From IMG/VR virus record IMGVR_UViG_3300025889_000591, positions 1 through 31,057 of that record: DNA of 31,057 nucleotides. One strand, given 5' to 3'. The translations under genes and the position numbers were made by a program. This stretch comes from a virus. This document shows, one piece after another, positions 5,960 through 13,184 of the stretch; positions within the stretch are counted from its first letter, which is position 1, and each line of letters opens with the position of its first letter. Below the pieces are notes generated by a model, which saw nothing but the letters and a program-made list of their open reading frames with translations, did not search any database and had not been told where the DNA came from.

Positions 5960-6375
5960 TGAGTCAAAGCAACCTCGAAGACTTGTTTTTTTCGCAATGC
6001 AAGGCCGCCGGCTTGCCGCTCCCGGCGCGTCAACTTCGCTTGATCCCGATACAACGGCAAAAGCCCGACCACCCGCGCGAACTCATGACCCGGCACAAAG
6101 TCGACTTCGCTTGGATTGACGAGGCGATCGTTCTCGAAGTGCAAGGCGGGACGTGGGGCGGCGGTCGACATACCCGGGGCAAGGGTTACGCGGGCGATTG
6201 TTGGAAAATGGCCGCGTTGCAGTTGTGCGGGTGGATCGTTTACTATGCGACCGGGGATCAAGTCAAAAGCGGCGAGGCGCTTGCATGGATAACGGAGGCC
6301 CTTGAAAATGCGAAAAGCAAAGCCGCCAGCCGGCGCGATCAAGGAAGCAAAAAAGGCGCTCCGCTGGCGGGATAA
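5959..6375 (+). CDS. VSR/PD-(D/E)XK-like endonuclease
   Basis: The 138-aa product contains KVDFAWIDEAIVLEVQGG, in which D49 and E60-x-Q62 fit the active site of the very-short-patch-repair/PD-(D/E)XK nuclease fold. GGRHTRGKGYAGDCWKMAAL follows, a stretch seen in small phage nucleases of this type. The ATG overlaps the methyltransferase stop (TAATG). The pairing with a methyltransferase recalls Dcm-Vsr and restriction-modification pairs. Small nucleases of this kind are also common near phage portal and terminase genes without a methyltransferase, so the link may be chance. Substrate unknown. Confidence 0.75.
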   Translation: MSQSNLEDLFFSQCKAAGLPLPARQLRLIPIQRQKPDHPRELMTRHKVDFAWIDEAIVLEVQGGTWGGGRHTRGKGYAGDCWKMAALQLCGWIVYYATGDQVKSGEALAWITEALENAKSKAASRRDQGSKKGAPLAG

Positions 6376-6700
6376 GTACGGCCGAAAAGTCGTCAAAGGC
6401 GCGACGCGCGTGGGTTGGACGCGGGCGAATCAGATCGCAAGCGGCCGGGCGTTGACCGAAGCCACGATCCGCCGAATGGCCGCGTTTCAACGCCACCGGA
6501 AAAATGCCGCCGTCGCCGAGCGTTATCAAGGCGAACCTTGGCGCGACCGGGGCCGCGTAGCGTGGGCAACGTGGGGCGGCACGGCTGGCGTGAATTGGGC
6601 GATCCGCAAAGTCTCGCAATTCAACCGGGAAGACAAGAAAAAGAAAGCGAAACGCAAACAAAACGGCCGCGCGCGGCGACGAAGGAAACGATCACGATGA
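6308..6700 (+). CDS. Small basic structural or DNA-binding protein, 130 aa
   Basis: The ATG at 6308 follows GGAGG (6294-6298) by 9 bases and lies inside the end of the nuclease gene (68-base overlap). The product is very basic, and its last 30 residues are almost all Lys, Arg and Asn. The core reads TRVGWTRANQIASGRALTEA followed by TIRRMAAFQRH and then VAWATWGGTAGVNWA. This pattern recurs in proteins next to portal and protease genes in phages, with no role I can name with certainty. Non-specific DNA binding in the prohead is a reasonable guess. Its stop overlaps the portal ATG. Confidence 0.65.
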   Translation: MRKAKPPAGAIKEAKKALRWRDKYGRKVVKGATRVGWTRANQIASGRALTEATIRRMAAFQRHRKNAAVAERYQGEPWRDRGRVAWATWGGTAGVNWAIRKVSQFNREDKKKKAKRKQNGRARRRRKRSR

Positions 6701-8022
6701 AACTCACAAGCGAAAACCTTCAAAGCCTTGTCAAAAAGCAAAGCGAGGCCGAGCGGCGGGAATACGTCGCCGGGTTGCTCGACATATACGCGGGCGATTG
6801 GAAACACGCCCTTGACGACGAGTTGCGGGCGTTGTTTTTGCCGCAAACGTACGAAAAACTTGCGCTTCGCGCCGACACGTCGATCAACGTACTTAAACAG
6901 GCCGCCGATCAAATCGCTTGCGTTTACTCGCGCAAAACGACGCGAACCGTTGACGGCAACACCGAGCCTTTCGAGGTTTTCGCGGATCTTGATATGGCGT
7001 TTGACGGGGCCGATAAAAAAACTTTCGTCTGTCAAGAAACCTTTGTTCGCCCGCTTTACGACGAAACCCGCCAGTTGTTGACGGTTGACATTTTGACGCC
7101 GGATTCGGCGTGGGCCTTGCCGGCCCCGCTCGACCCGCTCGGCTTGTCGTTTCTTATGTACCAGAAAGGCGATCACTTCGTAGTCTGGACGGCCGAAAAC
7201 TACGCGGTATACGACAAAGATTTTCACTTGATCCGCGACCCGGAAAACCCCGACAACCTGAACCCATTTGGCGTGATTCCTTGGGTATGTATTCACAACG
7301 CGTACCCCTCCGACGGTCAGGTTTTTCACGAGGGCGAAAGCGAACAACTCCGCCAAGCCACCATGACGACGGGCGTGCAAAAGACCGATTTGAACCATAT
7401 TCAACACCTGCAAAGTTTCAAACAACTAGTCGGGATCGGCCTCGACGACGAAGAGAAAATGCAAAAAATGGCCGATCCGTCGAGTATGTTGACGATTGAC
7501 AACCCGGGCGCGTCGGTCTCGGTTTTGGACATGCAAGCGGATCTCAAAATGCACTTGGACTCCGTTTTGCAAGCCTCGGCGGTAACGCTCAACCAACTAG
7601 GGATCCGCCCGGAAATGACGCGCGGCACGTTGTCGGCACAAAGCGGGTACGCCCTCACGATTCAACTCCACAACCTCGAACGCCAATGGGAACAACGGCG
7701 CAACCTATGGCGCTTGTTTGAACAGCGTTTCTACGACGTCGCGAGGTCTGTTTGGTTTTTCTTTACTGGCGACGAGTTACCCGCCGGAAAAGTTCAAGTC
7801 GACTATCAACCACTCGGCCCCGGCGCAAACCTCGCCGAAGAGGTCGCAACCTACAACCTCGCCGTGCAAGGCAAGTTGATTTCGCGCAAGCGCGCAATGG
7901 AGACTTTGTGGAACATGACGGCCGACGAGGCCGACGCAGAGCTTGCACAAATCCAAGCCGAAGAGGTCGCTTTGATTGGGCCGCTTTTGCCCGTAGTAGG
8001 GTTAGACGATGGCGACGCTTGA
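6697..8022 (+). CDS. Portal protein
   Basis: The portal forms the dodecameric ring at the special capsid vertex through which DNA enters and leaves. The 441-aa product lies between terminase and MuF genes, as expected. Its sequence reads like a portal: an N-terminal helical part (GLLDIYAGDWKHALDDEL), a beta-rich wing (residues about 100-210), and a C-terminal helical stem with 'IRPEMTRGTLSAQSGYAL' and a long charged helix (LERQWEQRRNLWRLFEQRFY). The ATG at 6697 overlaps the previous TGA; the open frame upstream is inside the previous gene. No catalytic motif is expected. Confidence 0.85.
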   Translation: MKLTSENLQSLVKKQSEAERREYVAGLLDIYAGDWKHALDDELRALFLPQTYEKLALRADTSINVLKQAADQIACVYSRKTTRTVDGNTEPFEVFADLDMAFDGADKKTFVCQETFVRPLYDETRQLLTVDILTPDSAWALPAPLDPLGLSFLMYQKGDHFVVWTAENYAVYDKDFHLIRDPENPDNLNPFGVIPWVCIHNAYPSDGQVFHEGESEQLRQATMTTGVQKTDLNHIQHLQSFKQLVGIGLDDEEKMQKMADPSSMLTIDNPGASVSVLDMQADLKMHLDSVLQASAVTLNQLGIRPEMTRGTLSAQSGYALTIQLHNLERQWEQRRNLWRLFEQRFYDVARSVWFFFTGDELPAGKVQVDYQPLGPGANLAEEVATYNLAVQGKLISRKRAMETLWNMTADEADAELAQIQAEEVALIGPLLPVVGLDDGDA

Positions 8023-8878
8023 CGAGCTAACGATCGAAACCGAAGAGTCGTTGAAACGGGTCGCGCGTCAATACCGCCGCCAGTTGCCGCCGCTTCGCGA
8101 CTTTTTGATCGATTGGATACGCAAAAACCGCGACAACGATCGGCTTTTGCGTTCGCAAGTTTCGCTTGAACTTGTCTACGCTTTGATCGACCGGGCGGGT
8201 GTTCGCAAATATTTTGAGTTCGATCCGTTCCTCAACCTCGCGACGCAAACGGCGCTTGAAAAGATCAAGGGCCTCGGCGTCGAGTTCGCCGACGGCCTCG
8301 AAACGCCCTCGTTGCGTGGTTTGGAGGCGGCCCTTGCCGGCGAGGGCGCGGCGTTTCTCGAACAACAAAACGCCGCAAAAGAAACGGCGACGTTGCAGGT
8401 TGCGCGGATCCGCGAAAACATAGCGGCGCAAGTGCGGCAAGTTTTGCTTCAAATGCAAGTTGTCCCGACGCCGCTTTCGGTCGCTGGCGAGCAAATCGCG
8501 GCCGTTTCGAACCTTAGTCAAGGGCAAGCCGAAACGATTGTACGGACGGCTATGTCGGCGCAAGTGCAAAGCATACAAAACGCGGCCGGGGCGCGAATGG
8601 AGGCCGCCGGGGTTGATACAATCGCAATTTTCAGCGGCCCCGACGACGCCCTTGATCGCCCGTTTTGCGACGTTTGCGTCGGCCTCGCGTTTGACAAGCA
8701 ACAGATCTCGCAACTCAACAACAACCAAGGGCTTTCGGTGTTGACGAGTTGCGGCGGGTACAATTGCCGGCACGAATGGATCTGGGTTCCCCGGTCCTAC
8801 CAAGAAAGGCAAGGGATCCGGCAAGCAACAACCAACGACATCAAACGCGCAAACAGCGCGGCCCGGGGGCGCAAGTGA
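8009..8878 (+). CDS. MuF-like (SPP1 gp7-type) head morphogenesis protein
   Basis: It is a minor head protein that associates with the portal. The 289-aa product has a long helical N-terminal part and a C-terminal domain with AETIVRTAMSAQVQSIQNAA, typical of the Mu gpF/SPP1 gp7 group. A cysteine/histidine set follows (C220-x2-C223, C248, C253, H255: PFCDVCVG and SCGGYNCRH) that may bind zinc. It overlaps the portal by 14 bases, the usual gene order. The family takes part in head assembly and in some phages is ejected with DNA. No toxin domain is visible at the C-terminus. Confidence 0.85.
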   Translation: MATLDELTIETEESLKRVARQYRRQLPPLRDFLIDWIRKNRDNDRLLRSQVSLELVYALIDRAGVRKYFEFDPFLNLATQTALEKIKGLGVEFADGLETPSLRGLEAALAGEGAAFLEQQNAAKETATLQVARIRENIAAQVRQVLLQMQVVPTPLSVAGEQIAAVSNLSQGQAETIVRTAMSAQVQSIQNAAGARMEAAGVDTIAIFSGPDDALDRPFCDVCVGLAFDKQQISQLNNNQGLSVLTSCGGYNCRHEWIWVPRSYQERQGIRQATTNDIKRANSAARGRK

Positions 8879-9339
8879 TCAAGGTTGGAAAAATGGAGTT
8901 GAAGTTGCCCGAGGAAATCACGAGCAAAACGGCGCTTGCGATCGTCGACGTTGCGGGGCAAGTCGGGGCGGCTTCGATCAAGCTGCGCACAAAAGCGGGC
9001 GTCGGAGTCGACGATCAAAAGATGAAAACGCCGAGCAAGAAACCAAACAGCGCGCGAACCTACGCGAAAAGCTACGGGAAGCGCCGCGACAAACAGGGCC
9101 GCCGGGTCGACATTCGCGACTTGACGATAACCGGGCAAATGGTCAAAAGCGTTTTGCTTGACCGCGTCGAGGCGACGCCAACGGGCGCAAAAGGCGTGAT
9201 CACGGTTACAAACGACCAAAAAGAAAAGGCCGCGTTCAACCAAGCGTTGACGCCGTGGTTTGGTTTGTCGCCAGCCGACGAGCAAGCGATCGCCGCCGCC
9301 GTCGAGGCCGAGTTGCAAAAAATCATTTCGCAGGCATAA
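8875..9339 (+). CDS. Virion morphogenesis / head-tail completion-like protein
   Basis: The 154-aa product starts with GTG at 8875, overlapping the previous stop (GTGA). An internal ATG at 8893 is the alternative start but has only a weak ribosome-binding site. The middle 'RRVDIRDLTITGQMVKSV' and the end 'TPWFGLSPADEQAIAAAVEA' resemble small Mu gpG-like virion morphogenesis or neck proteins, in which a WFGLS segment near the end is common. It is placed between the MuF protein and the scaffold and ends at a terminator. The role in joining head and tail is inferred from family resemblance and position. Confidence 0.6.
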   Translation: MIKVGKMELKLPEEITSKTALAIVDVAGQVGAASIKLRTKAGVGVDDQKMKTPSKKPNSARTYAKSYGKRRDKQGRRVDIRDLTITGQMVKSVLLDRVEATPTGAKGVITVTNDQKEKAAFNQALTPWFGLSPADEQAIAAAVEAELQKIISQA

Positions 9340-9375
9340 AAAAACCCCGGTCGAGGGGAAGACCGAGGTTTTTTC
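9338..9375 (+). terminator. Intrinsic terminator inside the late unit
   Basis: AAAAAACCCCGGTC pairs with GACCGAGGTTTTTT across a short GAGGGGAA loop, and the U-run follows the stem. It begins in the stop codon region of the upstream gene. It probably reduces transcription into the scaffold and capsid genes from upstream, or marks the 3' end of the packaging-gene mRNA. A separate promoter for the capsid genes would be expected in 9376-9427, but I see no convincing one. Confidence 0.85.
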
Positions 9376-9427
9376 GTAACCTTGCTGTGCATACGTAAAG
9401 GATCTTGACAATAAAGGAGGTCAAACG

Positions 9428-9889
9428 ATGGAACAAGAAAAAAACACAGAAGACAAAAGCGAAGCGATTCTTGAACAACTCGCCGCGTTGCTTGTCGAGG
9501 ATGAAACCGCCCCGGAAACGAACGCAAACGAGGCAAAAAGCGACGATGCAACGCCAGCCGCCCCGACGGTCGACGTTGAAGCGTTACAGGCCGAAAACGA
9601 GCGTTTGCGGGCCTTGGTCGAAGAGTACGACAACAACGCGCAAAAGTTGCTTGACGCGCGGCTTTCTGGTTTGTCGGCGCAACGAAAAGAAAAAGTTGAC
9701 TCGTTGTTCGTGGCGCTCAAAGCCGAAAACCCCTTGCAAAAACTAACGGTTTTGCGTACCGTTCAAGGTGCTACCTCGAAAACGTCGGCCGATAACACGC
9801 GGTCACAAATCAACGGCCCGACTTCCAAACCGAAAAACTTGAAAGAACTTCGCGGGCGTTTGTCCACTATTCTGAACGCCCAACGATAA
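9428..9889 (+). CDS. Capsid scaffolding protein
   Basis: The scaffold guides capsid assembly and leaves before or during packaging. The 153-aa product is acidic in its N-terminal half (EQEKNTEDKSEAILEQLA). A coiled-coil segment follows (VDVEALQAENERLRALVEEY, residues about 47-70). The C-terminus is basic and helical (KNLKELRGRLSTILNAQR), as expected of the capsid-binding end. The ATG follows AAAGGAGGTCAAACG, a very strong ribosome-binding site that suits a highly made protein. It lies directly upstream of the major capsid gene. No protease is recognisable nearby, so it is probably not cleaved by a phage protease. Confidence 0.8.
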   Translation: MEQEKNTEDKSEAILEQLAALLVEDETAPETNANEAKSDDATPAAPTVDVEALQAENERLRALVEEYDNNAQKLLDARLSGLSAQRKEKVDSLFVALKAENPLQKLTVLRTVQGATSKTSADNTRSQINGPTSKPKNLKELRGRLSTILNAQR

Positions 9890-9914
9890 ACCTGTCACAA
9901 AAGGAGCGTCGAAA

Positions 9915-10961
9915 ATGGCGACCGAAACTTTGACAAGCCTCGCGAACGGACTGCGGCAAAACTACGGCAACGAGATCGTGATGTCTCTTGTCGATTCGTC
10001 CGGATCTCATCTCAAAAGCATCGTCCCGCCGAACTCCGTGATCGGCCGGCTGGCGGTCAACAACCGAATCTTTTTCCGAGGCATGGGGGCCGACGTGGGC
10101 GGCCGTTACGCCGCACAGTTCCCGGTCTACTACTCCGCCGGGGCGGCCGCGTCCTATGCACAAGGCGACGCGTACCCAACCGCAACCAACGTTTCGATCG
10201 CGCAAGCCCTCGCCGAATGGGCGCGATACTGGATCCCGATGGAAATGGACGGCCTCGCGATCCACGGCGCGCAAGGAAACAGCGTCGTCGGCGATCTGCC
10301 TTCGATTGCGGTTGAGTTTGAGTTGAAGCTCAAAGCCCTGTTTTCTCGTATCGAAAACGACCTCGTCAAAGCGCAAAGCGGAAACAACCTCGCCGGCGTC
10401 AAGACTTGGATGACCAACACCGGCACTTTTGAAGGGTTGAGCTTGACAAACTCATGGTGGCAACCGGCACTTAAAAACGCCGCAACCAATCAAGTCACCC
10501 GTGCAATGATTCGCGAAGTTTTCGCGCAGCTTGCACGGCAAAACGCCCGGCCCAACGAGATCTGGTGTTCCCGCACTCAATACAACTTGATCGCGGAAGT
10601 TCTCGGCGCGGATATTCAGTATATCGAAGTCGCCAGCGTTGAGGGCTTGATCCGAACCTTTACGCTTGACGGCGTACCCGTGTTCCCGATTGATTCGATG
10701 GAGCCGAGCGGAAACGCCGTCAACGACGAAGTTTGGTTTATCAACACCGATATGATGAGCTTGCACTTTCTCCCGCAAGACACCCCGCAAACCGACGTCG
10801 AGCTTGAAACCATGCCGGCCGATTTCGAAGGCTATCCGGTCGGAATCAAAGCGATCGACCCGGGCCACGACGCGGAGAGCATGATCATCAAATGCTACCC
10901 GCAACTTGTCTGCAAAAACCCAAGCCAGTTCGGCGCAATCTACGGCCTCGCGACTTCTTAA
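9915..10961 (+). CDS. Major capsid protein
   Basis: It forms the icosahedral shell, most likely with the HK97 fold. The 348-aa length, the position after a scaffold gene and the composition support this. Examples are the early VVPPNS-like region (KSIVPPNSVIGRLAVNNRIF), a glycine-rich E-loop-like part (GGRYAAQFPVYYSAGAAASY), and the domain with PNEIWCSRTQYNLI and SMEPSGNAVNDEVWFINTDM seen in small phage capsids. The ATG follows AAAAGGAGCGTCGAAA. No cleavable N-terminal delta domain is evident, in keeping with a separate scaffold protein. Confidence 0.85.
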   Translation: MATETLTSLANGLRQNYGNEIVMSLVDSSGSHLKSIVPPNSVIGRLAVNNRIFFRGMGADVGGRYAAQFPVYYSAGAAASYAQGDAYPTATNVSIAQALAEWARYWIPMEMDGLAIHGAQGNSVVGDLPSIAVEFELKLKALFSRIENDLVKAQSGNNLAGVKTWMTNTGTFEGLSLTNSWWQPALKNAATNQVTRAMIREVFAQLARQNARPNEIWCSRTQYNLIAEVLGADIQYIEVASVEGLIRTFTLDGVPVFPIDSMEPSGNAVNDEVWFINTDMMSLHFLPQDTPQTDVELETMPADFEGYPVGIKAIDPGHDAESMIIKCYPQLVCKNPSQFGAIYGLATS

Positions 10962-10986
10962 GTTGTGACCACAAAAGGAGCATGAA

Positions 10987-11400
10987 ATGCCTGTAAATAT
11001 GGTGAAAGTCGAAGCGCAAAGCGACTATGCGACCGCCGGCAAGGCTTACGTTTTGAACGTTGCTATGATGTCGATCACGGAGACAATCACTTACGCAACC
11101 GACGGCGTCGAGCTTGACCTTACCGACATCAACACGGATCTTGTCGCTGGCGACGTTCACAATATCCTTGTTGAAGTCGACGGCGCGGTCGCCGAAAGCG
11201 GCGTTGAAAACTACGTCGGGACGTGGATCTCTTCGTCTGGCAAGCTCAAACTTCAAAGTATGGCGGATCGCGACGTTCGCGACGCGGCCGGCACGGGTAC
11301 AACGACCGCGACGATCGTTTCGGAAGTCGGAAACGGCGAATCAATCACGACAAACTTCAAGTTGACCGTGTTTTATGTCGAACCCGGCACTAACGCCTAA
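10987..11400 (+). CDS. Putative capsid decoration/stabilisation protein, 137 aa
   Basis: The gene follows the major capsid gene and starts at 10987 after AAAGGAGCATGAA, a strong ribosome-binding site similar to that of the capsid. The product is beta-rich, with alternating hydrophobic residues, many Thr and Ser, and no helix-forming stretch or membrane segment. Size, abundance signals and position fit a head decoration protein or head fibre base. The family cannot be identified from the sequence alone. Confidence 0.55.
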   Translation: MPVNMVKVEAQSDYATAGKAYVLNVAMMSITETITYATDGVELDLTDINTDLVAGDVHNILVEVDGAVAESGVENYVGTWISSSGKLKLQSMADRDVRDAAGTGTTTATIVSEVGNGESITTNFKLTVFYVEPGTNA

Positions 11401-11432
11401 CAACTGTTTTTTTTGCGTTCGGAGGTCAACAA

Positions 11433-11900
11433 ATGCAAATTGAACAACTACAAAAGCTCGACGGTTTCGGCCTTTCCGACTATCTCCGAGCTTTGCCAGC
11501 AACCGAACACCGAAACGCTTGCGATACAATTGCGGATTTCGTGTCTTTGGAGTCGTGGTGTCAGATGGAGGAACCGTTTCAAACCTACGTCGCTTGGGCG
11601 ATTGAGGGCGAGGCGGGAACCTACGGCAACGGCCGCGACTTCGAACTTGAAATCCTCGACGAGGGCGTTTCACTAATGCAAGGCTTTGATCGGCGCGGGC
11701 GGCGACGGGTTCGCATTTTCAAGAAAGGCGAAATCGTGCGCCTTCGCGCTGGCGAGGCAAAAGTCACGTTCAAAACCTACGGGTCGGTGTCATCAATGGC
11801 GAGCGAGCGCGGCAAGGTTCGCGAATCGTTCGTGATTGACGAGCCTACAAAAAAAACGCCGGCCCCGGTGGTTGAACCGAAGCGAGGCAAACGACGATGA
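11433..11900 (+). CDS. Hypothetical virion-region protein, 155 aa
   Basis: The ATG is preceded by TTCGGAGGTCAACAA, a ribosome-binding site repeated almost exactly before the gene at 14645. The N-terminal half (ALPATEHRNACDTIADFVSL) is helical. The middle (FELEILDEGVSLMQGF and RRVRIFKKGEIVRL) looks like beta strands. The C-terminus is a disordered Pro/Lys/Arg tail that ends KRGKRR. Its stop overlaps the next ATG. It occupies a place where head-tail connector or capsid accessory genes are common. I do not recognise a family. Confidence 0.6.
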   Translation: MQIEQLQKLDGFGLSDYLRALPATEHRNACDTIADFVSLESWCQMEEPFQTYVAWAIEGEAGTYGNGRDFELEILDEGVSLMQGFDRRGRRRVRIFKKGEIVRLRAGEAKVTFKTYGSVSSMASERGKVRESFVIDEPTKKTPAPVVEPKRGKRR

Positions 11901-12625
11901 GCAACCGAGCGGGGCAACGCGGGACGGTCGTTAGAGGCGAAAGTGATTCGCTACACTATCGCCTTATGATTGACGAGGTCGAATCCACGTTGACCGCCGC
12001 CGAGGTCGCGATCCTCGACACGAACGGAAACGAAATCGTCGCGCGTACTTCGTCGGGCGTTTCGTTTTCCGGCGCAGTCGCGACGTATACCCGGACGTGG
12101 GGCGCTTCGCTTTTTGAAATAGAGGACGGCTTTAGGGCCGTGTTTTACATGACGAGCGGGGGCCTTGAATACACGCGCCGACTGTATTTCGACGTTGTGA
12201 TTCGGGCCTTTCACTCGCAACTTTCGGATCAAGACATAACCGACGTGAACCCGTATATACAAAACCTTAGCGGGCAAACCTCGCTCGCAACGTTTCGGCG
12301 GGAAGCGTGGCGGCAAATCTCCGACACGCTCCGCCAGCGTTTGCGCGACCGAGGGCGTCGCACTTGCAACCCGGGGAACGTTTTTTATCCTGAGCAATTT
12401 TTCGAGGCTCACCGGCTTTTGACGATGTCGCGTTTTTATTTCGCGACGTCGTTTTCGTCGGCGGGATCCGAGGATTGGGACAAATACGAAACCCTCCGCG
12501 AACAAGCGTTCGCGCTTATTGACCAACAACTCTCAAAGGTTGACGTCGACCTATGGCCACAGGACGGCCGTTTGGAGCCGCAGGAACGCGGCTTGAACTT
12601 TGCCGGCGTCTCGTTGGTACGATGA
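11897..12625 (+). CDS. Head-tail connector/adaptor-like protein, 242 aa
   Basis: The first 110 residues form a beta-rich domain (SLHYRLMIDEVESTLTAAEV, then a strand-rich stretch with EIEDGFRAVFYMTSGG). The second half is helical (REAWRQISDTLRQRLRDRG, then FFEAHRLLTMSRFYFATSF and YETLREQAFALIDQQLSKVD). A helical bundle of this kind is typical of gp15/gp6-like head-tail adaptors, here with an extra N-terminal domain. It overlaps both neighbours by 4 bases. The assignment is by position and overall make-up, not by a diagnostic motif. Confidence 0.55.
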   Translation: MSNRAGQRGTVVRGESDSLHYRLMIDEVESTLTAAEVAILDTNGNEIVARTSSGVSFSGAVATYTRTWGASLFEIEDGFRAVFYMTSGGLEYTRRLYFDVVIRAFHSQLSDQDITDVNPYIQNLSGQTSLATFRREAWRQISDTLRQRLRDRGRRTCNPGNVFYPEQFFEAHRLLTMSRFYFATSFSSAGSEDWDKYETLREQAFALIDQQLSKVDVDLWPQDGRLEPQERGLNFAGVSLVR

Positions 12626-13035
12626 GCTTTCAAACGGCCTTAACGGCCCTCAAAACAGCCGTTGAAGCTACCGGCTTGACGAACACGGGCGGCGACTCCG
12701 ATTCAACGTTGCTCAATTCGAGCCGGGCGCGCTTTGATGGGGCCTACCTTTTCCGCGTTGAAACCGGCGCGGCGCTTTATCAAGAGTTGAAACTTTCGCC
12801 CGAATCGTTTTCCGTTGTCGTTGCCCTCGAAATCGCGACGACGCAAGGCACGGGCGAAACCTTTCAAGCGGCGCAAGCCCGGGCGGCCTTACGTTCTCAA
12901 CTGGCGGTTGAGGCTTTGATTTCGGCAAATCACAACGACGTTGTGAACATAACCCGAACCGGCACGGCGACCGTGCAGCTTGTCGACCGGCAACAAGTGA
13001 CAACTCAACAATTCACACTGATCTATAGGGAGTAA
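12622..13035 (+). CDS. Tail terminator/completion-like protein, 137 aa
   Basis: The ATG at 12622 overlaps the previous TGA. The product starts with an amphipathic helix (SFQTALTALKTAVEATG). A strand-helix-strand arrangement follows, with SVVVALEIATTQGTGETFQA, and it ends in VQLVDRQQVTTQQFTLIYRE. The size and fold pattern resemble small tail terminator proteins that cap the tail tube and join it to the head. It sits just before the tail tube gene, which fits. There is no decisive motif. Confidence 0.5.
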   Translation: MSFQTALTALKTAVEATGLTNTGGDSDSTLLNSSRARFDGAYLFRVETGAALYQELKLSPESFSVVVALEIATTQGTGETFQAAQARAALRSQLAVEALISANHNDVVNITRTGTATVQLVDRQQVTTQQFTLIYRE

Positions 13036-13040
13036 GGCCC

Positions 13041-13184
13041 ATGACCGACCGAGGCCGAAACGACCGGGCTTTTTGGAATAAAGCGATCGTGATTCAACCC
13101 GAACCCGTGATCGCCGAACCCGAGCCGCCCGAGGTCGAACCCGAACCCGAAACCGAAACCCAAACCGAAAAAGGGGTTGAATGA
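13041..13184 (+). CDS. 47-residue Pro/Glu-rich small protein
   Basis: The ATG at 13041 follows GGGAGTAAGGCCC. The frame ends in TGA at 13182-13184, overlapping the start of the tail tube gene (ATGATG). The N-terminus is basic (MTDRGRNDRAFWNKAIVI). The second half is a low-complexity run of Glu-Pro and Glu-Thr pairs, encoded by near-repeats of CCCGAACCCGAA. This half is certainly unfolded. A clear ribosome-binding site and tight packing between genes argue that it is real. It could be a small virion or assembly factor; no family is recognised. Confidence 0.65.
   Translation: MTDRGRNDRAFWNKAIVIQPEPVIAEPEPPEVEPEPETETQTEKGVE

Noticed and set aside
6526-7425. 299-codon leftward frame opposite the portal gene
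   Set aside because: It is antisense to a convincing portal gene, shows no motif and has no ribosome-binding site. Long antisense frames are common in GC-rich DNA.
8027-8824. 265-codon leftward frame opposite the MuF-like gene
   Set aside because: It is antisense to the MuF-like gene, very rich in Arg, without start signals or recognisable domain.
9376-9427. Sigma-70 promoter ahead of the scaffold gene
   Set aside because: TTGCTG and CATACG or TTGACA boxes can be picked out, but spacing or sequence is poor in each combination.
13100-13170. CCCGAACCCGAA repeats as a possible CRISPR or iteron array
   Set aside because: The repeats are short, lack spacers and encode the Glu-Pro tail of a small gene in frame.
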